From assembly GCA_020846005.1 (NCBI GenBank), contig JADLEQ010000105.1, positions 1-36,089 on the forward strand: a DNA stretch of 36,089 bases, in the 5' to 3' direction. The stretch's first letter is position 1. Each line of letters starts with the position of its first letter. The position numbers and the translations under genes are program-made. This DNA comes from Polyangiaceae bacterium. GTDB lineage: Bacteria; Myxococcota_A; Polyangia; Polyangiales; Polyangiaceae. The notes beneath the pieces were generated by a model. The model did no database searches. It was not told the DNA's origin and saw only the letters and a list, made by a program, of their open reading frames with translations. Shown here in pieces: positions 18,675 to 27,409 of this stretch.

Positions 18675-19022
18675 TCACGTGGCGCCGTCGCGGCGGCGCT
18701 CCACGAGCGCCACGACCTCGGCGAACAGCTCCGGGTCCTCGCACAGCCGCCGGAGCACCTTCGCGAGGCGCGGATCCTCGAGCCGGTCGAGCGCCCCCGC
18801 GGCGTCGCCGGAGGGCGGCGCCGGCGATCGCCGGCGGGTGGGGACGGCGCCAGGGCCCCGCTCCCCGAGCGCTTGGAGCTGGTCGACGTGGCGTTTCGTC
18901 GGGAACCGCTCGCCCGACTCCCACGCCACGAGGTCGTTCGGCTCCGCGCCGATCGCCAGCGCGAGGTCACGTACCCCGCACCCGAGCCTCTTGCGGAGGG
19001 CGGCGATCTCGGGGCCGGTCAC
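18675..19022 (-). CDS. Small XRE-type HTH protein
   Basis: This protein of 115 residues starts at GTG 19022. The first 55 residues form an XRE/Cro-like helix-turn-helix: GPEIAALRKRLGCGVRDLALAIGAEPNDLVAWESGERFPTKRHVDQLQAL, with the diagnostic WE-x-G-x3-PT. The rest is a Pro/Arg linker and a helical C-terminal part (DPRLAKVLRRLCEDPELFAEVVALVERRR). There is no ribosome binding site; TATCTC lies 7 nt before the GTG (leaderless-type). It diverges from the lamin-tail lipoprotein gene with only 51 bp between, so it may control that gene or itself. Targets unknown. Confidence 0.82.
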   Translation of the reverse strand: MTGPEIAALRKRLGCGVRDLALAIGAEPNDLVAWESGERFPTKRHVDQLQALGERGPGAVPTRRRSPAPPSGDAAGALDRLEDPRLAKVLRRLCEDPELFAEVVALVERRRDGAT

Positions 19023-19073
19023 GCCTCGCGAGATATCACGCAACCGAGCCCGCCGGCACCCGACCGGAGGGAC

Positions 19074-20561
19074 ATGCACAGGTGGTCCACGATCGTGCTG
19101 ACCGCGGCCGCCTGCGGGCCGCCCCGGCCCGACCTGCCGGACCGCCCGGGCGGCTCCCACGCAGGCGGGACGGCAGAAGAGGTCGAGGTGAGCCCGCGGC
19201 TGGACGCCGGCGTGGCGCGAGTCCCTCGCGTCCGCGTCGGCGCGTCGATCGCGCGCGGGCTCGACCCGGGTGGAGTCTGGCTGTTCACGGACGAGCTGTC
19301 CGAGTACCACGAGCGACGTGTCCGGAGCGGCGACCTGCCGTCCACGCTCGTGGCGCGCGAGGTGCCGGCGCGGGTGTGGCTCGCGCCCGACGGCGCGCTC
19401 CAGCTCGCGCCGCTCCGCGTGCTCGAGCCGGGGCGTCGCTACTCGGTCGGCGCGCGGGGCGTCGGGACGCTCGGCGGCTTTCCGATCGATCCCGACGCGC
19501 CCGCGCCGCTGGAGCTGCTCTGGCCGCCGAGCGCGGGTGACCTCGAGGTCCGGGTGGGTGGGGCGAGGTGGGTGTACTGCGGTGCGGCAGGCCCCGTAGC
19601 GGCGGCGCCGGTGCTGCTCGAGCCGGGCGCCATCGCCGCGGAGGTCGTCGGCGGTCTCGCGGGGCCGAGCGCCCCGGCCGACGACTGCCTGACGATCGTC
19701 CTCGACGCTGCCGCGCTCGAGGGCACGGAGCTCCTGGCCCCGGTGGAGGTGCTGGGTATGGGTCTCGAGCCGCTCCTGGTCGCGGGGGTCGAGGCGCCGC
19801 CGGCGTCGGTCGGCGCGTGTGGCGAAGGAGACTCGGCGGCGGCACGCGGGTGCGTGCGCGCGGAGGATGACCGGGTCGTGCTGTTCTCCGGTGAGCCCGC
19901 GCTGTGGGTCGTGGAGTCGCCCGGCGGCGTCGTGCGGCTCGCGCTCGGGGCCGGGGAGCGCGCCGTCGCGCGGGGTTGGTCGCCCGCGTCACGCGCCGAG
20001 GTGCGGTTCGCGGCGCTCGACATCGCCGGAGACTGGCGCGAGACGACGCTCGGGCTCGAGTTCGGGGCGCCGCGCGCGCGCGTCGTGGTGAACGAGGTGC
20101 TGGCGAACGCGCTCGGGGCCGAGCCCTCACAGGAGTGGGTGGAGCTCGTGAACGACGGGGCCGCGCCGGTCGACCTCGCGGGCTGGAGCCTGGAGGACGT
20201 TGGGGGTGTCGCGCTCCTCCCCGCCCACGTGCTCGCGCCGGGCGCGTTCGCGCTGGTCGTGCCCGAAGGGTACGACGCTGCCGCGCCGTTCGACATCGCG
20301 CCCGCCCCCGGGACGCCGCTCCTGGTCGTCCCCAAGCTCGGCAAGTCCGGGCTCTCCAACGCGGGCGAGCCGCTGTTGCTGCGCGACGCGGCAGGAGCCG
20401 TGGTGTCGCGCTTCCCCGCGCGCGAGGCGGACACCGCGGGCACGAGCCAGGCGCGCGGGGCGCCGTGGCTCCTCGACGACGATCCGGCGGCGTTCGGCCC
20501 CCACGCCGCGCCGGGCGCGTCCCCGGGCGCCCCGAACGTCCTCGCCTCCGTGGACGACTGA
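19074..20561 (+). CDS. Lamin-tail-domain lipoprotein
   Basis: A protein of 495 residues with a very short lipoprotein signal (MHRWSTIVLTAAAC14). The middle part is beta-rich with an Ig-like flavour (VPRVRVGASIARGLDPGGVWLFTD). From about 336 a lamin tail domain follows: VVVNEVLANALGAEPSQEWVELVNDGAAPVDLAGWSLED, then LAPGAFALVV and the customary SPGAPN ending. LTD domains occur in many secreted or surface bacterial proteins, where they are thought to mediate attachment. ATG 19074 has GGAGG 3 nt upstream. An open frame continues upstream through the scpB region and is not part of the gene. Confidence 0.85.
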   Translation: MHRWSTIVLTAAACGPPRPDLPDRPGGSHAGGTAEEVEVSPRLDAGVARVPRVRVGASIARGLDPGGVWLFTDELSEYHERRVRSGDLPSTLVAREVPARVWLAPDGALQLAPLRVLEPGRRYSVGARGVGTLGGFPIDPDAPAPLELLWPPSAGDLEVRVGGARWVYCGAAGPVAAAPVLLEPGAIAAEVVGGLAGPSAPADDCLTIVLDAAALEGTELLAPVEVLGMGLEPLLVAGVEAPPASVGACGEGDSAAARGCVRAEDDRVVLFSGEPALWVVESPGGVVRLALGAGERAVARGWSPASRAEVRFAALDIAGDWRETTLGLEFGAPRARVVVNEVLANALGAEPSQEWVELVNDGAAPVDLAGWSLEDVGGVALLPAHVLAPGAFALVVPEGYDAAAPFDIAPAPGTPLLVVPKLGKSGLSNAGEPLLLRDAAGAVVSRFPAREADTAGTSQARGAPWLLDDDPAAFGPHAAPGASPGAPNVLASVDD

Positions 20562-20569
20562 GCGCGGCG

Positions 20570-20588
20570 CCGGCGCGCCCCGCGCCGG
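20570..20588. terminator. Bidirectional hairpin between lamin-tail and pmbA genes
   Basis: CCGGCGCG-CCC-CGCGCCGG is a perfect 8 bp stem with a 3 nt loop, 8 bp after the plus-strand stop and 28 bp before the end of the converging pmbA. It is followed by GGGGAAACCC. It is one of the better terminator candidates in the window, though without a T-tract. Confidence 0.5.
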
Positions 20589-20615
20589 GGAAACCCGCCG
20601 CCGGCGGCCGGCCGG

Positions 20616-21986
20616 CTAGGCGTCGCCCCCCGCGATGGTCATCGTCGCGACGCGGAAGGTGGGGGACGCGGTCGCCGTGCGGGTGTCGAGATCGTCCGCC
20701 ACGGCGTCGATCGATCGCAGCATGGTGTCGAGGTTCGACGAAATGGTGACCTCGCTCACGGGCTGCACGACGCGGCCGTCCTCGATCCAGAAGCCGGAGG
20801 CGCCGCGGGAGAAATCCCCCGTGACGGCGTTGAAGCCGAAGCCCATCATCTCGGTGACCAGCAGGCCGCGGGCCGTGCTCGCGAGGAGCGCGGCGCGGCT
20901 GAGCGCCCCGGGCTGCAGGACGAAGTTGCTCGTGGTCGCGCTGGGGGTGCCCCCGCCGCGCGCCGCGCTGCCCGTCGGCGCGAGGCCGAGCTTGCGGGCG
21001 GCGTAGGCGTCGAGGAGGTAGGTCCGGAGCACGCCGGCCTCGATCACGAGGTTCCGGCGCGACGCGAGCCCCTCACCGTCGAACGCGCGGGAGCCGGGGC
21101 CGCGCGGGACGAGCGGATCGTCGATCACGGTGACGAGCGGCGAGGCGACCTCCGTCCCCACCCGGTCGAGCAGGTAGCTCGAGCGCCGCCAGAGCGCGCC
21201 GCCGAGCAGGCAGCCGGCGAGCGTGCCGAGGACCGAGCGCGCGATGTCGGCGTCGAACACCACCGCCGCCTGCGTCGTCGGCACGCGCCGGGCGCCGAGC
21301 TTCGCCAGCGTGCGCCGCGCCGCCTCGACGCCCACCGCCTCGGGCTCCTCGAGCGCGCTCAGATGGCGCCGCGACGCCCAGTGGAAGCCTCGCCGCTTCT
21401 TGCCGCCCTCGTCCTCGACCACCGGCGTCACCGTGATCGACGCGCTCGAGCCGCGCGAGACCCCGACGAAGCCGCTCGATAGCACCAGCGCGCGCTCCCC
21501 GGTGGAGCGGCTGAAGGTCGCGCCTTCACTGAGCCGCAGCCGCGGATCGTGGGCCATCGCGGCCGCCTCCGCCCTTCGCGCCAGCTCGATCGCGCGATCC
21601 GCGCCCACCTCGCCGACGGCCGGGTCGTAGAGGTCGAGCTCGGGGAACGGCGGGCGGGCGAGCAGCGCGGGATCGGCGGGGCCCGCGTAAGGGTCCGGCT
21701 CCGTGAGCTCGGCCAACGCGAGCGCGTCCGCCACCAGACGCTCGAGGCCCGCGTCCGAGACGTCGCTGGTCGCCGTGACGGCCGCGCGCTGCCCACGGAA
21801 CACGCGCAGCGCGACGCTCCGGGTGCCCGCCTCCTCGAGCAGCTCCGTCTGGCCGAGGCGCACCCGCGCCGTGAGCTCCCAGCCCGAGCCGGCCGTGGCC
21901 TCGGCCACGTCGGCGCCGGCGCGGCGCGCGTGCTCGACGACGCGCTCCGCGAGGGCGACGAGCGAGGGCGACGTCGGGCCCGTCAT
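20616..21986 (-). CDS. pmbA: PmbA/TldE-type subunit of the TldD/TldE protease
   Basis: A protein of 456 residues, close to E. coli PmbA (450). N-terminal part: ALAERVVEHARRAGADVAEA, then RVRLGQTELLEEAGTRSVALRVFRGQRAAVTATSD. C-terminal signature: LPVTVIDDPL-like PLVTVIDDPLVPRGPGSRAFDGEGLASRRNLVIEAGVLRTYLLDAYAARKLG and GLLVTEMMGFGFNAVTGDFSRGASGFWIEDGRVVQPVSEVTIS. TldE lacks the HExxxH zinc motif, and none is seen here, which favours PmbA over TldD. With TldD it processes peptides (microcin maturation, antitoxin degradation in E. coli). No tldD lies beside it. ATG 21986 is chosen; GTG 22025 is an in-frame alternative. Confidence 0.93.
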   Translation of the reverse strand: MTGPTSPSLVALAERVVEHARRAGADVAEATAGSGWELTARVRLGQTELLEEAGTRSVALRVFRGQRAAVTATSDVSDAGLERLVADALALAELTEPDPYAGPADPALLARPPFPELDLYDPAVGEVGADRAIELARRAEAAAMAHDPRLRLSEGATFSRSTGERALVLSSGFVGVSRGSSASITVTPVVEDEGGKKRRGFHWASRRHLSALEEPEAVGVEAARRTLAKLGARRVPTTQAAVVFDADIARSVLGTLAGCLLGGALWRRSSYLLDRVGTEVASPLVTVIDDPLVPRGPGSRAFDGEGLASRRNLVIEAGVLRTYLLDAYAARKLGLAPTGSAARGGGTPSATTSNFVLQPGALSRAALLASTARGLLVTEMMGFGFNAVTGDFSRGASGFWIEDGRVVQPVSEVTISSNLDTMLRSIDAVADDLDTRTATASPTFRVATMTIAGGDA

Positions 21987-22154
21987 CGGGAGACCACCAA
22001 GGCGAGAGCGGCGTACATCACCCACGTCCTCGCGCCGGGCGCTGGGCCTGTCAACGGCGACGCGCGGCCGGCGCGGGATCCGACGCGCGCCGAGGCGTCG
22101 CCGGTCGCGGGAATGGCGCGGGCTCGGCGTGCGCCGGAGGCGACCGGGGCCGCC

Positions 22155-23180
22155 TCACTCCCAGACCTCCTGCGCACGCGCCGGCCGGGACACCGCCGGC
22201 GAGGTTCACGCGTCCACGAGTCGCGTCGTGCGCGAGCGCCGCCCGCGTGAGCGGACCGGGCCCGGTGGTCGCCCGCAAGCCCCAAGCGGTGCCGCCCCAC
22301 TCCTGGGTCGCGCCCGTCGAGTCTCCGCCGAAGATCACCGCCTGGCCACGCGCGGGGTCGTACGCCAGCCCGTGGCCACGACGCGGCGACGGCGCGCTCG
22401 CGGCGGCCTCCGCCGAGCTCGTGCCGTCCCACGACCCGGTCTCAGCGACGAGGCGATCGACCGGGGTGTACTGGGGGGTCGTATGGGATGCCGACCTCCT
22501 CCATCACGGTGCGCTCCCGCGCCGCGCCGTGGGCCATCACGCGCGGTTCACGCGCCGCAGGTCCGTCGAGGAGCCGTCCGGGCCAGCTCGTGCCATCCCA
22601 CTCCCACGTGGTGCGGTCGATCGGTCGCTCCCCGTGTCGCCACGCTAGAGCATGACCCGTTGGCGTGACCGATCGTAGACCCAGGCGCCGCCCTCCCGAG
22701 AACCGGGACCGCTCGTCGCTACGACCGACCCCGCGCTCCCATCCCAGGCTGGGGTATCTGCCGACGCCCGGTTCCACCCAGCACACAGACCGTGCAACGA
22801 GCAGCGTCGCCGAAGGCCATAGGGTGCAGTGGCCACCGCAGCTCCGGGCCGTCGGCGCGCCGCTCCCACTGCCAGGCGTCCCGCTCCCGAGTCTCGCGGC
22901 TGGGGAACGTCGCCCCGGGCTCCTGCCTGGCGAACGACGCCGCCCGGCCGCGGCGTCGGTCGTACGCGAGCCCGCAGCGGGTTCTCGCCGATGGCCCGGA
23001 CGTCGCGCTTCGATTCCAGTACCTGCCGTCCCACTCCCAGGTGTCGGCGGTCGGGCTGGCCTCGCTGCCAGCGCTCGCGCCAGACACCACGAGGCGTCCG
23101 CGTGCCGAGTCGAACACCCTGTCGACGCCGCCCCCCAGCGGGCCGCTCTGCACGAGGAGCGTGAGGGGGAGGCGCGCGGG
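22155..23180 (-). pseudogene. Broken kelch-type beta-propeller gene
   Basis: About 1 kb without an intact gene carries kelch-like blades on the minus strand, scattered over several frames. Near 23130-22730: GGGVDRVFDSARGRLVVSG, TWEWDGRYWNRSATSGP, GLAYDRRRGR, CVLGGTG. After a frame change near 22745: TPAWDGSAGSVVATSGPGSREGGAWVYDRSRQRVML then a stop. Near 22620-22510: TTWEWDGTSW, DGPAAREPRVMAHG. Near 22430-22190: GSWDGTSS, RRGHGLAYDPARGQAVIFGGD, TQEWGGTAWGL, HDATRGRVNLAGG. Finally, in yet another frame, SRPARAQEVWE and a stop at 22155. At least four frame changes are needed to join them, so decay is far more likely than sequencing error. Ends are approximate. Confidence 0.72.
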
Positions 23181-23250
23181 AGTCGAGGCGGGGGCGCGCC
23201 TGAGCCAGCCGGCGAGCCGCCGCCCGCGGGCGGGGCGCTCGATCGCGTGC

Positions 23251-23256
23251 TAGCGT
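23251..23256 (+). promoter_or_regulatory. -10 box (TAGCGT) of a leaderless-type start
   Basis: GTGC-TAGCGT ends 5 nt before ATG 23262, leaving no room for a ribosome binding site. The transcript probably begins at or next to the start codon. Confidence 0.5.
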
Positions 23257-23261
23257 GGCAC

Positions 23262-24848
23262 ATGACGTACGCGGCGGCGCGAGGGTGGGTCGGCGGGGTT
23301 GCGCTCTTCGTGGTGGGGTGCGCTGCATACGGAGAGGACAGCGGCCCGACGGTGGGGGGCGGGCCACCGCGCGGTAGCGGTGCGAGAGCGGGGATACCCA
23401 GCGGGGGCGGACCTGTCGGCTCCGGGGGCGCTGCTGCCTCGGCCGGGCAGGGAGCGGGCTCCGGTGGAGGGGGCGCGGCCTCGAGCGGGGGGCGGGGAGG
23501 CGGCGCGGTGACAGCCGGGGCGTCCGGCGCGGCAGGGTCGCCCAACGCCTGCGAGGGCCTCGACACCAGCCGCGACAGCGTCCTCTACCTGAGCCCGGAC
23601 GACGCGCAGTCGATGGCGTCGCCGGTGATCTTGCGGCGGCGGATCGAGGCGCATGAGGACTGGCGGCTCCACCGCGGGATCGTGCGCCCGTACGAGTTCC
23701 TCAACTACTACGATCTCGGGTACGAGCGCGCCGCGCCCGGGACGGTGGCGCTCTCGGCGGAGGCGACGGCCGCCGAGCCGGGGCAGCTCGCGCTCACGCT
23801 GGCGGTGTCCTCGCCAGCGTCGCCGGCCGAGCGCCGGCCGATGAACCTCACCTTCGTGCTCGACACCTCGGGGTCCATGCTCGGCGCGCCCATCTCGCTC
23901 CTGCGGCAGTCGGTGCTGAAGATCGCCTCCCAGCTCCGCGTCGGCGACCGCGTCTCCATGGTCACCTGGGACACCTCGCAGTTGGTCCTCCTCGAGCAGC
24001 ACGCCGTGATGGGGCCGGAGGATCCCGCCGTCGTCGCGGCCGTCGAGTCGGTGAACGCGGTGGGGGGCACCGACCTCTCCGCGGGGCTGGCGCGAGGCTA
24101 CGCGCTCGCCAGCGCGATCTTCGACGCCGAGCACCTGAACCGCGTCATCTTGATCAGCGACGGCCAGGCCAACGCCGGCATCACGGACGCCGAGGTGATC
24201 GGCGCCGGGGCGGCGCTCAACGACGGCGACGGCATCTACCTGGTCGGCGTCGGCGTGGGAGAGGGCGTGAACGACACCTTGATGGACGAGGTCACGGACG
24301 CCGGGCGGGGCGCGTACGTGTACCTCGACACGTCGCGTGAGGTGGACCACATCTTCGGCGAGCGCTTCGACGAGGTGATGGACGTCGCCGCCCGCGCCGT
24401 CCAGATCGAGCTCACCGTCCCCTGGTACCTCAGGATGCAGAGCTTCTTCGGCGAGGAGTTCTCCACGAACCCGCGCGTCGTCGAGCCGCAGCACCTCGGG
24501 CCAGACGACGCGGTCGTGCTCCACCAGACGCTCGCGGCGTGCGCCGCGGAGCACCTGGACGGCGCTGACCCGGTGTCGCTCGTCGCGCGGTGGAGCACGC
24601 CGGTCTTGCACGCGCCGCGGAGCGTCTCGCTCACGACGACCGTGGGTGCGCTCACCCAGGCCCCGGCGCCCCACCAGCCCAAGGTCCGCGCCATCCTCGC
24701 CTACGCCATCGGGCTCGCGACCGCCTCGGCGCCAGAGCTCGCTCGCGCCATCGAGCTGGCGGACTCGATCGACCCGGACCGGCTGGACCGCGATCTCGTC
24801 GAGGTGCGACGGCTCGCCGAGCTGGCTCGCCGGGACCTCACGCCGTGA
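23262..24848 (+). CDS. VWA-domain lipoprotein, YfbK-like
   Basis: This protein of 528 residues carries a signal ending in V-V-G-C20, making it a lipoprotein. A Gly/Ser/Ala linker covers about 30-95. Residues about 130-160 (VRPYEFLNYYDLGYE) match the conserved segment before the VWA domain of YfbK-type proteins. The VWA domain starts near 193: MNLTFVLD201-T-S-G-S205 (MIDAS), GGTDLSAGLARGY (MIDAS Thr) and VILISDGQANAG, so metal binding should be intact. The C-terminal part resembles the YfbK tail. Substrate unknown; such proteins act as extracytoplasmic adhesion or scaffold modules. The start at ATG 23262 is supported by the signal peptide; the upstream open frame crosses the pseudogene. Confidence 0.9.
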   Translation: MTYAAARGWVGGVALFVVGCAAYGEDSGPTVGGGPPRGSGARAGIPSGGGPVGSGGAAASAGQGAGSGGGGAASSGGRGGGAVTAGASGAAGSPNACEGLDTSRDSVLYLSPDDAQSMASPVILRRRIEAHEDWRLHRGIVRPYEFLNYYDLGYERAAPGTVALSAEATAAEPGQLALTLAVSSPASPAERRPMNLTFVLDTSGSMLGAPISLLRQSVLKIASQLRVGDRVSMVTWDTSQLVLLEQHAVMGPEDPAVVAAVESVNAVGGTDLSAGLARGYALASAIFDAEHLNRVILISDGQANAGITDAEVIGAGAALNDGDGIYLVGVGVGEGVNDTLMDEVTDAGRGAYVYLDTSREVDHIFGERFDEVMDVAARAVQIELTVPWYLRMQSFFGEEFSTNPRVVEPQHLGPDDAVVLHQTLAACAAEHLDGADPVSLVARWSTPVLHAPRSVSLTTTVGALTQAPAPHQPKVRAILAYAIGLATASAPELARAIELADSIDPDRLDRDLVEVRRLAELARRDLTP

Positions 24849-24867
24849 GCGCGCGCGCGAGGTGGCC

Positions 24868-25884
24868 TCAGGGGGGCGCCTCGCCGTGCTCCGCGAGATC
24901 TCTGAGGATCTCGGCGACCGCCTCGTAGAGCGCCTCGGGGATCTCGTCGCCCACCGCGAGCTCGGCGAGCGCCCGCGCGACGGGGATGTCGCGCACGACC
25001 GGGACGCCCCACTGATGGGCGGCCTCGATCATGCGTCGCGCGAGATCGCCGTCGCCCTGCGCCAGCACGCGCGGCGCCTCGTCTCGCTCCTCGTCCCAGG
25101 CGAGCGCGGTCGCCAGGTGCGTGGGGTTGACGATGAGGACGGTCGCCTCGCGCACCGCGGCCACGCTGACGCTCGCGAGCAGCTCTTGGTGGGCGCGCTT
25201 GCGCGCCGCCTTGAGCTCCGGATCGCCCTCCGACTCCTGGTGGTCGCGCGCGACCTCCGTCTTCGTCATGCGGAGCCGCGCCAGCCACGCGCGACGGACG
25301 AGGAGGAGGTCCACGGCCCCGAGCGCGAGCCCGACCACCGCCGCCCACGTCGCGACGCGACCGATGACCGCCGCCGCCACCGGCGCGGCGCTCCTCGCGT
25401 CGCCGACCGCGTTCGCCGCGGAGCCGAGCTCCGTGGTCGCGACGCGGACCGCGACCCAGCCCACGAACGCCGCGCCCGCCGCGGCGCGCGCCAGGGTGAA
25501 CAGCCGCTGCGACGAGACGAGCCCGCGGAGCCCCCGGACCGGATCGAGGCGCGAGGGATCGGGCGCCACCCGCCCGATGGCGAACACGCCTCCGGCCTGG
25601 ACGCCCTGCACCGCGCCGGCCGCCAACGCGACGGCGGCGACCAGCGGCACGGACAGCGCGAGCACGTCGGTGGCGAGCTCGGCCGGCGTCGCGACGGCGC
25701 CGGCGATCGCCGCCGGGATCCTGTGGCCGAGGCGCGCGGCGAGCGCGTCCGTCGCGGCCGGCAGGAGCGCGACGGCGACGACGAAACCCGCCGCCTGCGC
25801 GAGCGGCGCCGAGACGGCCACGTCGCCCTCGCGCTGGGCGCGTCGCAGTCGGCTCGGGGTCGGCTCTTCGGTGCGCTCCGTCAT
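24868..25884 (-). CDS. SctU/FlhB-family type III export protein
   Basis: A protein of 338 residues. It begins with the family signature RTEEPTPSRLRRAQREGDVAVS (6-25), has four hydrophobic segments within about 28-200, then the cytoplasmic linker MTKTEVARDHQESEGDPELKAARKRAHQELL, and the autocleavage motif N253-P-T-H256 in ATVLIVNPTHLATAL, followed by the switch domain (LARRMIEAAHQWGVPVVRDIPVARAL). Cleavage between Asn and Pro is known to switch substrate specificity, and all motif residues are present. It is the last gene of a six-gene operon, 18 bp after the M48 gene, with no other export genes nearby. The sctT-like gene lies 11 kb away. Flagellar and secretion forms cannot be separated with certainty. 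Confidence 0.93.
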   Translation of the reverse strand: MTERTEEPTPSRLRRAQREGDVAVSAPLAQAAGFVVAVALLPAATDALAARLGHRIPAAIAGAVATPAELATDVLALSVPLVAAVALAAGAVQGVQAGGVFAIGRVAPDPSRLDPVRGLRGLVSSQRLFTLARAAAGAAFVGWVAVRVATTELGSAANAVGDARSAAPVAAAVIGRVATWAAVVGLALGAVDLLLVRRAWLARLRMTKTEVARDHQESEGDPELKAARKRAHQELLASVSVAAVREATVLIVNPTHLATALAWDEERDEAPRVLAQGDGDLARRMIEAAHQWGVPVVRDIPVARALAELAVGDEIPEALYEAVAEILRDLAEHGEAPP

Positions 25885-25902
25885 GCTGCCGCCCCGCCGC
25901 GC

Positions 25903-26943
25903 TCAGAAGAGCGGGTACTGCCCGCCGGTCAGGCGGAACGCCGCCGCCGCTTGCTGGATCACCGGCGCGCGCAGCGCGGGCGGCGGGTGCGTTCGCTCGA
26001 AGCCGAAGAGCACGTCGATGGGGCTCGCGGAGTCGAGGCCGGCGAAGAACTCCATGTTGAGGAGCGCGCCGCCCTCCGTCCAGCCGGCGTCGGCGCGGCG
26101 GGCGCCAGCCGCCAGGGTGTCGTCCACGCCCCACACGTCGGCCGCCAGCTCGTTGGGTTGATTCAGGAGGGGCACCGCGCTCCCGAGGAGGCCCCCGATC
26201 TCGCCCGGGCTGAGGCCTCCGTTGCCGGTGCAGGGCAGGTGGCCGAGGTGGTGGTGCGCGAGCTCGTGACCGAGGACGAACGCCACCTGCTCCTCGAAGA
26301 GGCGCGCCTGGCGGGCGAGCTTGCGGGCGTCGGCGCGGTGCTCGGGGGCGAAGAACCCCGCGGGCGGACGCACGAGCGGCTGGCCCGGGCGCTGCTCGCG
26401 CGCGATGAGCGCGATGTAGGCCGGGGTCGTCCGGGTGCCGAAGGTCTCGTCGGTGGCTTTGCACTGCGCGAGCCACGCCTGCACCTCGAGCAACCCGTCG
26501 CTGATCGCCATCGCGGCCTTGCCGCTCGTCGAGCACGCGGCGTAGGCGTTCACCTCGCCGGGGCGATCGTCGACCACGAGGGGGATGCCGGCGACGCGCG
26601 CGCCGCGCTCCGGCGGGAGCGCAGCGACGAGCTCGGCGAGGATGACCAGCGCCCGCGCGCGCATCCACGCCACGTCGAGCGCTCCGATCGGATCGCGCCC
26701 CGGTGGGAGCGGAGGCGCGCCGGGCGCGATCGGCCCCGGACCAGCCGGCGCAGGCCCGGGGCCGGGCGGCGCGGGGACACACCCGGGAGCCGGACAGGGC
26801 ACCGCGCACGGGGCGCCTGGCGCACACGCGCCGGGCGCCTCGGCCGGCCGCGCGCCCGATGATCCTTCGACGCACGCGCCCGCGCCGAGGCCGAGGGCGA
26901 CCAGGGCGCAGGCGGCGACCCGCCGCCGCGCGCAGCTCGTCAT
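25903..26943 (-). CDS. M48-type zinc metalloprotease lipoprotein
   Basis: This protein of 346 residues has a signal ending at about C24 (GLGAGAC), then a Cys/Pro-rich linker to about 82. The peptidase domain has H226-E-L-A-H230 in FVLGHELAHHHLGH and the downstream ligand E265 in NELAADVWGVDD (ExxxD), the M48 (Ste24/HtpX/BepA-like) arrangement. It probably works in the periplasm or at the outer membrane in protein quality control. ATG 26943 overlaps the preceding small gene as ATGA. The presence of several cysteines in the linker (about C40, C46, C50, C55) is unusual. Confidence 0.9.
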   Translation of the reverse strand: MTSCARRRVAACALVALGLGAGACVEGSSGARPAEAPGACAPGAPCAVPCPAPGCVPAPPGPGPAPAGPGPIAPGAPPLPPGRDPIGALDVAWMRARALVILAELVAALPPERGARVAGIPLVVDDRPGEVNAYAACSTSGKAAMAISDGLLEVQAWLAQCKATDETFGTRTTPAYIALIAREQRPGQPLVRPPAGFFAPEHRADARKLARQARLFEEQVAFVLGHELAHHHLGHLPCTGNGGLSPGEIGGLLGSAVPLLNQPNELAADVWGVDDTLAAGARRADAGWTEGGALLNMEFFAGLDSASPIDVLFGFERTHPPPALRAPVIQQAAAAFRLTGGQYPLF

Positions 26944-27143
26944 TCAGCCGCCTCGCCCTCCGTGTCCCCCGGCTCCTCCGGCCCCGTGCCGGCCGCGCTG
27001 GCGGACGCGGACCCCCACGGAGTGACCTCGGGTCGCTCGTACTCGGGAGGGGGGCCGGGTGGAGGCGGCGGGCGCCCCGCGCACGCCGCGCCGACGACGG
27101 CGCCGCCGCAGACGACGAGCACGGCCCACCCCGCGCGGCTCAC
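26940..27143 (-). CDS. Tiny lipoprotein (67 residues)
   Basis: Starts at GTG 27143, overlapping the previous stop as GTGA, and ends inside the M48 start (ATGA). The signal MSRAGWAVLVVCGGAVVGAAC gives a lipobox G-A-A-C, followed by a proline-rich and then Ser/Ala/Glu-rich tail with no fold signature. The perfect coupling on both sides is the main reason to accept it as real. Function unknown. Confidence 0.68.
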   Translation of the reverse strand: MSRAGWAVLVVCGGAVVGAACAGRPPPPPGPPPEYERPEVTPWGSASASAAGTGPEEPGDTEGEAAE

Positions 27144-27409
27144 AGCTCGATCCCCCCCGCCCCCGGGGGACTCCCGGGGGCCGGTTCGATGGGGGATGGG
27201 GTACCGGGCGCCTCGTCGCCGTCGCTCTCGGGCTCGGGCGGACCCTCGAGCAGCGCGGCGGACGCGCTCGCCGCGCGCGCGCCGACGGCGCCCGGGGGCG
27301 CCGGCGCGACGCGCGCGCTCGTGGCGGGCGGAGGCGGATCCCCCGGGCGCTCGCCGCAGCCGAGCGCGACCACGAGGGCGGGGAGCCAGAGCGAGGCCGC
27401 GCGCGTCAC
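27140..27409 (-). CDS. Small lipoprotein (89 residues)
   Basis: GTG 27409 overlaps the SDR stop (GTGA). The signal RAASLWLPALVVALGC ends in lipobox A-L-G-C. The remainder is a low-complexity Pro/Ala/Gly/Glu tail ending GAGGIEL. It is coupled to genes on both sides. The longer upstream open frame is a shadow of the SDR gene. Function unknown; perhaps a structural periplasmic lipoprotein. Confidence 0.68.
   Translation of the reverse strand: MTRAASLWLPALVVALGCGERPGDPPPPATSARVAPAPPGAVGARAASASAALLEGPPEPESDGDEAPGTPSPIEPAPGSPPGAGGIEL

Noticed and set aside
23255-23272. TGGCAC before the VWA gene as a sigma-54 -24 element
   Set aside because: No TTGC follows at the required distance, and the element overlaps the start codon.
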